This document shows, piece after piece, positions 14,815-22,394 of a stretch of DNA of 52,461 bases. Origin of the DNA: Candidatus Dormiibacterota bacterium. GTDB lineage: Bacteria; Chloroflexota; Dormibacteria; Aeolococcales; Bog-877. The DNA is taken from the NCBI GenBank assembly GCA_027313505.1, contig DAHVDN010000016.1, positions 1-52,461 on the forward strand. Reading direction: 5' to 3'. A program made the position numbers and the translations under genes. Each line of letters starts with the position of its first letter. Position 1 is the first letter of the stretch. The notes under the pieces were generated by a model. The model had not been told where the DNA came from and ran no database searches. It saw only the letters and a program-made list of their open reading frames with translations.

Positions 14815-16040
14815 TGGAGCCGACGATTCGGGTCGATGGGCTGAGCAAGCGGTTTCGCATCTATCACCAGCGCAGCGAGACCCTCAAGGAGGTGCTGGTC
14901 GACCGCCGGCGGTCCCGCTTTGAGGAGTTCTGGGCGGTGAACGACATCAGTCTGGAGATAAACGAGGGGGAGACCTTCGGCATCATCGGGGCCAACGGTT
15001 CGGGTAAGTCAACCCTTCTCAAGTGCGTCGCCGGGATCTTGGTGCCAGATCGGGGGAAGGTGTCGGTAAAGGGGAGGATGGCATCGCTTTTGGAGGTGGG
15101 GGCCGGGTTTCACCCCGACTACAGTGGCCGCGAGAACATCTACCTCAACGGGGCGATTCTCGGGTTGCCCCGACGGTACATCAATTCCGTGATCGACGAG
15201 ATCGTCGGCTTCGCGGAGCTGGAGCAGTTCATCGACAACCCCGTGAGGAACTACAGCTCCGGTATGTACACCCGGCTGGGATTTTCGATCGCCATCCACA
15301 TGGACCCTGATGTGCTCCTGATCGACGAGGTGTTGGCGGTTGGCGACGAGGCTTTCCAACGCCGCTGCATGGACCATATCGAGAGCATGCGCCGGGAGGG
15401 ACGGACCCTGTTGTTCGTCTCCCACGCGGCTGACACGGTGCGCAAACTCTGTGATCGCTGCCTGTGGATCGAGCACGGCAGCCAGCGGCTCGCGGGGGAC
15501 ACCGACACCGTCGTCGACGGCTATATAGGAGAGGTCAACCGAAGAGAGCTTGAGGCGCTCCAGGCCTCAGCCAGCGAGCTTGGAGGTTCTGAGCCGGGCT
15601 GGATGGGGGTGCGACTGGGTTCCGTCGAGTTCGCAGGTTCGGACGGTGAGGTAAATTCGGTGACCACAGGTGGTGAGCTCACTGTCAGGATTGCCTACGA
15701 GTCGCCCAGCGCCATTCGAGGGGCGCGATTCAGAGTGTCCTTCTACCCAGCGGGCCAGGCGGTTTTACTCAGCGTCCAGACAGACGACGGCGACCTTGGG
15801 GACCGCTTGCTGCCAGCGGCTGGGACGGTGACCCTGTCCGTGCCCAGTGCCCCCTTCCTGGATGGCGTCTATGGGACCAAGGTGGAAATTGAGGATATCG
15901 CCAGCGGGCGCTCATACGTGGAGATCGACCGTCCGCAGAGTTTTCGAGTTCAGGGCGCCGGCCGGCACGAGGTGGGCATGGCGCTGGTCGGCCACCACTG
16001 GGAGGTTCCCTCGCTGGATCCCACAAGCGTCAACGTCTGA
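14814..16040 (+). CDS. Wzt-type ABC ATPase with C-terminal glycan-binding domain
   Basis: This is the 408-aa energising subunit of the exporter. It has Walker A GANGSGKST (about residues 60-68), signature YSSGM, Walker B VLLIDEVLAVGDE and H-loop FVSHA. About 155 residues follow with a beta-rich pattern like the Wzt carbohydrate-binding domain (MGVRLGSVEFAGSDGEV and later). That domain reads a terminal modification on O-antigen-type glycans, so export here may depend on recognition of a finished chain. It pairs with the upstream permease. Confidence 0.92.
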   Translation: MEPTIRVDGLSKRFRIYHQRSETLKEVLVDRRRSRFEEFWAVNDISLEINEGETFGIIGANGSGKSTLLKCVAGILVPDRGKVSVKGRMASLLEVGAGFHPDYSGRENIYLNGAILGLPRRYINSVIDEIVGFAELEQFIDNPVRNYSSGMYTRLGFSIAIHMDPDVLLIDEVLAVGDEAFQRRCMDHIESMRREGRTLLFVSHAADTVRKLCDRCLWIEHGSQRLAGDTDTVVDGYIGEVNRRELEALQASASELGGSEPGWMGVRLGSVEFAGSDGEVNSVTTGGELTVRIAYESPSAIRGARFRVSFYPAGQAVLLSVQTDDGDLGDRLLPAAGTVTLSVPSAPFLDGVYGTKVEIEDIASGRSYVEIDRPQSFRVQGAGRHEVGMALVGHHWEVPSLDPTSVNV

Positions 16041-16099
16041 CTTTGGGCTGACGGGAGATGGGCCCTTCCTTCCCGGAGGTCTCTAACATTGCAGACCTT

Positions 16100-16840
16100 A
16101 TGGAGTACGCGGAATATCTGGACGCCGTCGAGACCGCAGCCCAGCGGATTGCGGGACGGGGTGTGTCTTCGGTTTTGACTGTGCCGTCGTGCCCCGGATG
16201 GACGACCAGCGATCTGCTGGCCCATGTCGTGAACGTCTTGCGTCAGAAGCTCCCGGTGATGCGGGATAGGCTCACAGTGGCGCCGGCAGCGGACAGCTGG
16301 CAGCGAGTAGCTCCGACCGATCCCGAGCTGCCGTCTACACTTCTGTCAACCGCCGGGGAGGTGGTCACCCTTTTGACACAGATGGGACCCGACGTAGAGC
16401 TGTGGTCGTGGTACGAAAGGGATCACAGCTCCTCCTTCTGGGCGCGCCGGCTGGCCCATGAGTTGGCAATTCATTGCGCTGACAGTGAGCTCGCGGTGGG
16501 GCTGCCGCCAGGTTGCGACGCCCAGCTAGCGGCTGATGGGGTAGGGGAGCTGGCAACAGTCTTCCTGGACCGTCCCGGTCGTCAGCTTACGGATGATGGT
16601 CCGGACGCCCTACTTCACCTGCACGGAACCGACATCCCCTGCGAGTGGTCTGTGGAGCTTTCGTCGACCGGGATGTCAGCGACCCCTGGGCATTCCACCC
16701 TTGCCCAGGCTGAGCTCCGGGCGCCGGTGGTAAGCCTCTATCTATGGGGCTGGGGACGACGGCACCTAGAGGGGATCGAAGTCAATGGGGACCAGGGGTT
16801 GCCCGCGAGGCTCAGACAGCTGGCTGCCAAGGCGACCTAA
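16100..16840 (+). CDS. DinB/MDMPI-fold mycothiol-dependent protein
   Basis: The 246-aa product looks like the maleylpyruvate isomerase family of mycothiol-dependent metalloproteins. VPSCPGWTTSDLLAHVVN (about residues 28-45) contains a likely zinc ligand H42. ARRLAHELAIHCADSE (about 115-130) supplies E121 and H125 with the family spacing. A second small beta-rich domain follows. The actual reaction is unknown, as many paralogues exist in Actinobacteria. The start is ambiguous: ATG 16058, ATG 16100, or even ATT 16088, which is seven bases after a perfect GGAGGT at 16075-16080. ATG 16100 is given because it matches the usual N-terminus. Confidence 0.8.
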   Translation: MEYAEYLDAVETAAQRIAGRGVSSVLTVPSCPGWTTSDLLAHVVNVLRQKLPVMRDRLTVAPAADSWQRVAPTDPELPSTLLSTAGEVVTLLTQMGPDVELWSWYERDHSSSFWARRLAHELAIHCADSELAVGLPPGCDAQLAADGVGELATVFLDRPGRQLTDDGPDALLHLHGTDIPCEWSVELSSTGMSATPGHSTLAQAELRAPVVSLYLWGWGRRHLEGIEVNGDQGLPARLRQLAAKAT

Positions 16841-17067
16841 CCAACGCCCGGAGGGGCGCCGAAGGAACTGCCAGCCGGCTCTTTGGGTCCTTGCCGGGTT
16901 CCGAAGGTACGCCGTGACGCCGACACGATGGTGAGTGGCTCGTCGGACCGGTGAAGGCCGAGGTCGTCGAGCGCGGCCCACCTTACCCCAGTGAGCCGGT
17001 CACCTAACGGCGATCCGCGGCGGTTGTCGTCGAACCGATGATCCGGTCGATGTCCCCCAGTAACCGG

Positions 17068-17096
17068 TTGACAGGTGGTCTGCGCTTGCCTATACT
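17068..17096 (+). promoter_or_regulatory. near-consensus promoter of arsR-SRPBCC operon
   Basis: TTGACA (17068-17073), a 17-base spacer and TATACT (17091-17096) form the closest match to a housekeeping sigma-70-type promoter that I see in the window. The -10 is the first part of a 42-bp palindrome, so a bound repressor would block polymerase. Confidence 0.85.
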
Positions 17097-17132
17097 CAAC
17101 CGATGAGTTGATCATCGAATCGGTTGAGTATA
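17091..17132. promoter_or_regulatory. 42-bp palindromic operator over the arsR promoter
   Basis: TATACTCAACCGAT (17091-17104) and ATCGGTTGAGTATA (17119-17132) are perfect 14-bp inverted repeats centred on TGATCA (17109-17114). The left arm contains the -10 and the right arm ends just before the ATG at 17134. This is very likely the site for the ArsR protein encoded immediately downstream, with negative autoregulation. Confidence 0.85.
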
Positions 17133-17133
17133 A

Positions 17134-17475
17134 ATGTCAGACGATCCGCTGAGTCAGACCTTCGCCGCCCTGGCCGACCCAACCAGGCGGGCCATCCTGG
17201 TCCAGCTGGCAAAGGGTGTGGCGACGGTCAACGAGCTCGCCGAACCCTTCGATATCAGCCTGCAGGCGGTCTCCAAGCATCTCAAGGTGCTGGAGGGGGC
17301 GGGATTGATCTCAAGGGGTCGGGATGCGCAGTATCGACCATGCCATTTCGAACCGGCGCCATTGGAACTTGCCACAGACTGGATCGCGAGGAACCGAGAG
17401 ATCTGGGCGGAGCGATTCGACCAGCTAGAGCACCACCTGAAGCAGCTGACGAAAGATAAGGAGAAGGAACTATGA
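17134..17475 (+). CDS. ArsR-family repressor paired with an SRPBCC protein
   Basis: The 113-aa winged-helix protein has FAALADPTRRAILVQLAKG (first helices) and the recognition helix region SLQAVSKHLKVLEGAGLI (about residues 45-62). This is followed by the wing RGRDAQYRP and the long WAERFDQLEHHLKQL helix. No metal-binding Cys motif (ELCVCDL type) is present, so it is not an arsenite or cadmium sensor. It belongs to the group that sits beside AHSA1/SRPBCC genes. Its gene starts two bases after the palindromic operator, and its stop overlaps the next gene (ATGA). Confidence 0.92.
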   Translation: MSDDPLSQTFAALADPTRRAILVQLAKGVATVNELAEPFDISLQAVSKHLKVLEGAGLISRGRDAQYRPCHFEPAPLELATDWIARNREIWAERFDQLEHHLKQLTKDKEKEL

Positions 17476-17921
17476 GCGCCGCCCCTAACGAACTGGATGA
17501 ACTGACCATCACTCGGATCTTCGAGGCCGCTCCCGACGTTGTCTTCGAGTGCATGACGACTCCTTCCCACCTGACCCACTTCTGGGGTCCCATCGGCATG
17601 AGCACGCCACTCGAGGGGATCACAGTCGACCGCCGCCCGGGCGGACGGTTCGAGACTGTGATGGTCAACGATGAGACAGGGGAGGAGTACCGGATGCGAG
17701 GTGTGTTTGTGGAGTTCGATCCGCCGCGCACCTTCTCGTTCACCGAAGCTGGAGTCGAAGGCGGCATGATGACGGCCATCGTCTTCAACGACCTGGGTGA
17801 CGGCCGCACGGAGACGGTCACCCATCAGACACATGTGCCGCCGATGCTGATGAGCCCCGAGGCCGTCGCCGGTCTGGAGACCAGCTTCGTCAAGTTTGAT
17901 GCGTACCTGGCCACCCTGTAG
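17472..17921 (+). CDS. SRPBCC (AHSA1-like) domain protein
   Basis: The 149-aa protein has the START/Bet v1-like pattern: ITRIFEAAPDVVFECMTTPSHL, a Trp-Gly-Pro motif (FWGPIGMSTPL), GGRFETVMVNDETGEEY, GVFVEFDPPRTF and a C-terminal LETSFVKFDAYL helix. This hydrophobic-cavity fold binds small ligands. The partner ArsR probably controls it, but the ligand is unknown. ATGA overlap with arsR means one mRNA and coupled translation. Confidence 0.9.
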   Translation: MSAAPNELDELTITRIFEAAPDVVFECMTTPSHLTHFWGPIGMSTPLEGITVDRRPGGRFETVMVNDETGEEYRMRGVFVEFDPPRTFSFTEAGVEGGMMTAIVFNDLGDGRTETVTHQTHVPPMLMSPEAVAGLETSFVKFDAYLATL

Positions 17922-18105
17922 CGAAGGTACTGGCCAAGAGGAATGTTCCAGAGGGCCGGATCTGCGCGGGGTCTCGAGCCGACCCGGCTAGGTTTCCCAG
18001 CTGTTGCGAGGGCTGGACCCCACCCGAACCCCAAGTTTCAGTGCGGTCCAGTCGGCCCAGATTGGCAAGCCGCCCGGCCAGCGGGGAAGGCTCAGGGCCA
18101 CCGGT

Positions 18106-18546
18106 TCAGGCGAAGGTGACGCTGTTGTTCACCAGGTAATTCCAGATCGCGGCCAGCCCGATGCCGACGACAAGCGCCAACAGGTAGAAGATGTGAAGAG
18201 CGCCGACCCCGGCCAGCAAGGCCCCCTCCTGAATTGCCAATCCGACCAGTGACACCGCCTCGAAGGTGACTGCCCTCCGCCGAAGGCTGTCGGTGCCACG
18301 ATCGCGCCAGGTGAGCAGTGAGTTGAGAGTGAACGTCACCAGGATCGCGGTCTGGATCGAAACCCCAGAGGCCAGCCAGAGCGGCAGGAAAAACAGGTGA
18401 TGGTAGAGCAGGGCGGTCCCGCCGATGGTGGTGGCTGCTCCCACCAAGCCGACGAAGCAGAAGAGAGCCACCCTCTGCCCGTGCTCTCGCACCAGCTCAT
18501 CTGCCGGTCCCAACCGGATGTCTGTGAGTTCGTAGAGCCTGCCCAC
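18106..18546 (-). CDS. GtrA-like membrane protein
   Basis: The 146-aa protein has four predicted transmembrane segments. It has the GtrA-type opening RVALFCFVGLVGAATTIGGTALLYH, the FTLNSLLTWRDRG loop between helices 2 and 3, and the ending AAIWNYLVNNSVTF. GtrA proteins are thought to help flip polyprenyl-linked sugars for cell-surface glycosylation. No glycosyltransferase is adjacent. A TACCCT -10 on the minus strand (complement of 18555-18560) ends eight bases before the GTG start, so this may be another gene with little or no leader. Confidence 0.9.
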   Translation of the reverse strand: MGRLYELTDIRLGPADELVREHGQRVALFCFVGLVGAATTIGGTALLYHHLFFLPLWLASGVSIQTAILVTFTLNSLLTWRDRGTDSLRRRAVTFEAVSLVGLAIQEGALLAGVGALHIFYLLALVVGIGLAAIWNYLVNNSVTFA

Positions 18547-18695
18547 TGCGGCCTAGGGTAGCAAAGAGCCGCCCCATCGAAGTTGGGGATTGTGCCACGA
18601 ATTCGCGACAAAGCGAGTGGTCGGGCCAGGGGTTGGGCTGGCACAGGGGGGCTCCCAGGACATGCTCCAGTGGACTTAGGCGGCCGTGTGGATGG

Positions 18696-19709
18696 TCACG
18701 ACTCCAAGCTGAAATCGGCCACCACCGTTCCCACTGCGGCTCCTGCCCAGTTCCTGACCGGTTCCCTAAGGTGTTTCTGAAGAGCTGTGGGGAGCGGGGG
18801 CCGAAGCATCCCCACGATTTCCATGGCGCGTCCCGCGACCTGGGCCATGCCCCCCGAGTCCCCGCTCTCCAGCTTGATAACCAGCCCCAGGCTGCCGTCG
18901 ATAGCCACTGCTCCAAGCACGGCCGCGGCGCCGCTCTTCACCATCAGCCGGCCTGACTGGGACTCCATCACCAAGGTGTCCAGGGCACCGGTCCCGCCGA
19001 CCAGGAACGGATGCTGGGCCATGGCTCGCAGGCAGTGTGCCACGGCCTCATCCGTGCTCGCCGCATGGGTCAAGGCCACTGCGAAGTCGCAGATGCGCAG
19101 ACCGAAGGTGGGCAATCCGCACCCGTCAATCCCGAAGTTCAGCTCCAGTGGGTCCAGGCCCGCATGTGCCGCGAGCCTGCCGGCGATCTCCACCTGTAGG
19201 GGGTGGTATCTGTCCAGGTAGCTGTCGATCGGCCAGTGCTGGTGGGCACACACTGCGAGCATGGCGGCGTGCTTGCCTGAGCAGTTGTTGTGAATTGCGG
19301 TGGCACGTTCTCCCCGCCTCAGCAACTCCTCAGCGGCGACTGGATCGCCGGGCAAGTGGACTCCGCAGCGCAAGAGCGACTCCGAAAGACGGGCGGCCCT
19401 GAGGATCCTGCGGGCCGCAGCGATGTGCACCGGCTCTCCTCGATGGGATGCCGACGCGATGGCCACGCTCTGATCGTCGAGTTCCAGCGCGGATGCTGCT
19501 CCCGACTCCACGAAGCTGGCCGATTGAAAGGGCTTGGAGGAACTCCGCAAGGTGGTGACCGCTGTGGGGTCGCCGGCCCAGGCCACCAATCTGCCAGCCC
19601 GATCCACCACCGCGATGTGTCCCCGGATCACAGCTTCCTCGACCGGTCCCCTGAAGCACCGTGCGAGGATGGCTGGGGGGTTAGAGTGGGCCCGGTTCAC
19701 GATGGGCAT
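18696..19709 (-). CDS. L-asparaginase II family protein
   Basis: The 337-aa product matches the thermolabile plant/Rhizobium-type asparaginase II family (AnsA-independent). Blocks are AWAGDPTAVTTLRSSSKPFQ with the SSSK motif, HRGEPVHIAAARRIL, AIHNNCSGKHAAMLAVC (CSGKH is the family hallmark), NFGIDGCGLPTFGL and MVKSGAAAVLGA. It would hydrolyse asparagine to aspartate and ammonia in the cytoplasm. An AGGAGGT lies about 11-12 bases upstream of the ATG. It is divergent from the SDR gene. Confidence 0.92.
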   Translation of the reverse strand: MPIVNRAHSNPPAILARCFRGPVEEAVIRGHIAVVDRAGRLVAWAGDPTAVTTLRSSSKPFQSASFVESGAASALELDDQSVAIASASHRGEPVHIAAARRILRAARLSESLLRCGVHLPGDPVAAEELLRRGERATAIHNNCSGKHAAMLAVCAHQHWPIDSYLDRYHPLQVEIAGRLAAHAGLDPLELNFGIDGCGLPTFGLRICDFAVALTHAASTDEAVAHCLRAMAQHPFLVGGTGALDTLVMESQSGRLMVKSGAAAVLGAVAIDGSLGLVIKLESGDSGGMAQVAGRAMEIVGMLRPPLPTALQKHLREPVRNWAGAAVGTVVADFSLES

Positions 19710-19807
19710 CGCGCTGGAGACCTCCTAGTGGCCCGGTTCATCAGCCGGGATTGGGCCGCTTTAGAACTCCGGATCCGGGCGAACACCTGCCCAGTCTAAT
19801 GGCGCAC

Positions 19808-19824
19808 CTTCGGATTTTCCGAAG
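19808..19824. promoter_or_regulatory. 17-bp palindrome in the asparaginase/SDR divergent region
   Basis: CTTCGGA (19808-19814), TTT and TCCGAAG (19818-19824) form a perfect 7-bp inverted repeat. It lies 99 bp from the asparaginase start and 98 bp from the SDR start. It could be an operator shared by both genes, or a small hairpin. No adjacent regulator gene suggests a binder. Confidence 0.4.
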
Positions 19825-19921
19825 TCGGTTGGTGGGGCAACGGGGGGCTTGACTCCGCGCACTGGCAGGAGTTGAGACTGCAATCAGTGCAATGGTCAGC
19901 GACAGCTTGGAGGGAGCGCTC

Positions 19922-20683
19922 ATGGGCAGATTTGATGGAAAGGTGGCGGTTGTGACCGGAGGAGGGCAGGGGATAGGGAGGGCCACCAGCGCGCGGTTGG
20001 CGTCGGAAGGGGCTTTGGTGGTGGTCGCAGATATCGTCCCTGGGGCGGCCCAGAGGGTGGCGTTTGAGCTTGAGAGCAACGGGTGCCGAGCATTGGGGCT
20101 CGGGTGCGACGTCCAGGATGAGGTCAGCGTCGACAACCTCTTTGCCGAGGTGGCCGAGCGCTTCTCCGGTGTGGACATCCTGGTCAGCAACGCCGGAGTC
20201 ACCAGGGACAATCTCCTGCACCGGATGTCGGTGGCGGAGTGGGACCAGGTGATCCTGGTGCACTGCCGGGGAGCCTTCCTATGCTCCCGCGCTGCGGCAC
20301 GCACCATGGTCGCCAGGCGGGCCGGCAAGATCGTCCTCCTCTCGTCGAGTTCGGCCCTGGGAAATCGGGGCCAGGCCAACTACGCCACCGCCAAGGCGGG
20401 GATCCAGGGGTTGGCCCGGACTCTGGCGCTGGAGCTGGGGCCGTTCAACATCAATGTCAACGCGGTCGCCCCGGGGTTCGTGGACACCGCCATGACCCGG
20501 GCTGTCGCGGAGAGGCTCCACCTGTCCCTTGAGGAGTTCCAGCGGCAGGCTCGGGAGCGAATCCCATTGGGTCGTCTGGGACAGCCCGAGGACATCGCCG
20601 CGGTTATCTCCTTCATGTGCTCCGACGATGCCTCCTATGTCAGCGGACAGGTCCTCTATGTAAACGGAGGGCGACCTGGCTGA
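19922..20683 (+). CDS. short-chain dehydrogenase/reductase, FabG-like
   Basis: The 253-aa classical SDR has the NAD(P) motif TGGGQGIG (about residues 12-19), NAG in VSNAGVTRDN, catalytic SSSSALGNRGQANYATAKAG (Ser, YxxxK) and the C-terminal SGQVLYVNGG. It resembles 3-oxoacyl-ACP reductase, including the NAGxTRDNLL block typical of FabG/PhaB. With no fatty-acid genes beside it, the substrate is uncertain. ATG 19922 is preferred over 19892 because GGAGGGAG lies about eight bases upstream and the family starts here. Confidence 0.88.
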   Translation: MGRFDGKVAVVTGGGQGIGRATSARLASEGALVVVADIVPGAAQRVAFELESNGCRALGLGCDVQDEVSVDNLFAEVAERFSGVDILVSNAGVTRDNLLHRMSVAEWDQVILVHCRGAFLCSRAAARTMVARRAGKIVLLSSSSALGNRGQANYATAKAGIQGLARTLALELGPFNINVNAVAPGFVDTAMTRAVAERLHLSLEEFQRQARERIPLGRLGQPEDIAAVISFMCSDDASYVSGQVLYVNGGRPG

Positions 20684-20831
20684 CCCACTCCCCAGGCACC
20701 GCGCAGCTCTAACTCAGATTGCTCTAAGCCGGCTTTAATAAAGTTGGGGTACCGTTGAGATCACTATGTTCGGTGGCGACTCACGGCGGCCAAGGCTCGC
20801 CGGGTGGGCCGACGAAGGAGGCATACGGACT

Positions 20832-21896
20832 ATGAGAAAGTCGAGCTGGTCCTGGGTGGTTGCGCTCCCCCTGGTGGCTCTGGTGGTGGCCGGGTGCGCC
20901 GGCACAGCTGGCCAAGGGTCCGCCCCCAAGGTCGCCGAGATTCCCAGCCCGGCAGTCTCTCAGACCGCGCTCTCCAACGCCCTCCTGGCGCTTCAGTCGG
21001 ACTATGTGAACCTTTACAAGGAGGTGAGTCCGTCGGTTGTGCAAATCTCGACCTCTCAGGACCTTGGGTCGGGGATCATCTTCAATTCCCAGGGGGACAT
21101 AGTCACCAACAACCATGTCGCGAACGGGTTCAAGACCTTCACGGTGACCCTCTCCGACGGCAAGACCTACACCGGAACTCTGGTCAACAACTTCCCCGGG
21201 GACGATCTTGCGGTCATTCACATCACCGCCACCGGCCTCCATCCCGCCACTTTCGCCGACTCCTCGCAACTCCAGGTTGGGGACATCGTCATGGCGATCG
21301 GCAACCCACTGGGCTTTCAGAGTTCCGCCACCGATGGGATCGTCTCCGCCGTCGGCCGAACCGTGAGCGAGCCCAACGGCGTCACCCTGCCAAACGTCAT
21401 CCAGACCAGCGCTCCCATCAACCCGGGAAACAGTGGGGGTGCTTTGGTCGACCTCGAAGGGCAGGTGGTCGGCATTCCGACGCTGGCAGCGCTCGACCCC
21501 CAGCTGGGTAGCAGCCAGGCTCCTGGCATAGGCTTCGCCATCCCCAGCAATGTGGTGACCAAAATTGCGGGACAGATCGTCAAGTACGGCAAGGTGGTCA
21601 ACTCCGGCCGCGCCTACATCGGTATCAATGTGGATCAGGTGACCAACAGCCAAGGGCAGCCGGATGGGGTTTTGGTGGTCTCCATCACCAGGGCTGCTGT
21701 GAGCGCGGCCGGTCTCAAGGTCCACGACATCATCACCTCCATCAATGGGCAGGCGACTCCCTCCGTCCAGGATCTGACGGACGCGCTTGCCAACCTCAAC
21801 CCGGGGCAGACGGTAAAGCTCGGTGTCACCGAGGCGGGCGGCTCCAAGACCACAATCTCAATCGTTCTGGCCGATCTCCCAGCGAGCGCCTCCTGA
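20832..21896 (+). CDS. HtrA/DegP-like serine protease, predicted lipoprotein
   Basis: The 354-aa protein is exported and anchored. The signal peptide ends in a lipobox (LVVAGC, Cys at residue 22). The trypsin-like domain keeps the full triad: H95 in VTNNHV, D125 in GDDLAVIHI and S201 in NPGNSGGAL. One PDZ domain follows (about residues 258-345, GVLVVSITRAAVSAAGLKVHDIITSINGQ). It probably degrades or refolds damaged cell-envelope proteins. AAGGAGG at 20815-20821 supports ATG 20832. A related but catalytically dead protein lies at 27097, so the comparison is direct. Confidence 0.93.
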   Translation: MRKSSWSWVVALPLVALVVAGCAGTAGQGSAPKVAEIPSPAVSQTALSNALLALQSDYVNLYKEVSPSVVQISTSQDLGSGIIFNSQGDIVTNNHVANGFKTFTVTLSDGKTYTGTLVNNFPGDDLAVIHITATGLHPATFADSSQLQVGDIVMAIGNPLGFQSSATDGIVSAVGRTVSEPNGVTLPNVIQTSAPINPGNSGGALVDLEGQVVGIPTLAALDPQLGSSQAPGIGFAIPSNVVTKIAGQIVKYGKVVNSGRAYIGINVDQVTNSQGQPDGVLVVSITRAAVSAAGLKVHDIITSINGQATPSVQDLTDALANLNPGQTVKLGVTEAGGSKTTISIVLADLPASAS

Positions 21897-21925
21897 GCTC
21901 GGGCCGGAAGGCGGCGAAGGAATCT

Positions 21926-21954
21926 TTGGTACCTGGCTTCGATCTGTCTAAGAT
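21926..21954 (+). promoter_or_regulatory. promoter TTGGTA-17-TAAGAT
   Basis: TTGGTA (21926-21931), a 17-base spacer and TAAGAT (21949-21954) lie 37 bp upstream of the ATG at 21991. The transcript would have a short leader containing GGAGG. Confidence 0.6.
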
Positions 21955-21990
21955 CTCGGCAGGTCGGCAGCCTTCTGGAGGATTTGCGAA

Positions 21991-22344
21991 ATGAATGAAT
22001 CGGCCCCTGACCCCATCGACCCCGACCAGCAACAAGTTGCCTGGATCCGAACCCCCTACCACGCTCCCATGGTGGACGTGGATGGAGCCCCCTTCGGCAC
22101 CACCGAGTCTCTACTCGGGGATGAGGCAGAGGACATCTTCCACGGAATCGCGGTGAAGCTAGCTGACGGTGGGCACCTGGTGGAGGTGGCCGCGGACCGT
22201 GTCATCAAGATCACCTTGGCCGCAGTGCACACCGACATCAGCCGGGAACAGGTCGGTGCGCTGCCTCCGTACCTTGAGGAGCGGTGGTTCCACCTCGGAG
22301 AAGGGGGCCTTTTCCGAAAGCACCCGGAGTGGAAGAAGGGCTGA
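21991..22344 (+). CDS. hypothetical protein, PRC-barrel-like
   Basis: The 117-aa acidic protein is soluble, with no signal or metal motif. The central part reads like a PRC-barrel-type beta module: MVDVDGAPFGTTESLLG, then HGIAVKLADGGHLVEVAADRVIKITLAAVHTDIS in alternating strands. An aromatic tail follows (LEERWFHLGEGGLF). No function can be given. GGAGG sits nine bases upstream. The next gene in the same direction begins about 50 bp later. Confidence 0.65.
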   Translation: MNESAPDPIDPDQQQVAWIRTPYHAPMVDVDGAPFGTTESLLGDEAEDIFHGIAVKLADGGHLVEVAADRVIKITLAAVHTDISREQVGALPPYLEERWFHLGEGGLFRKHPEWKKG

Positions 22345-22394
22345 GTCAGACGCCACGTCGCGACCGGCGCCCTGGGTGCGGTGTGCACTTTGCC

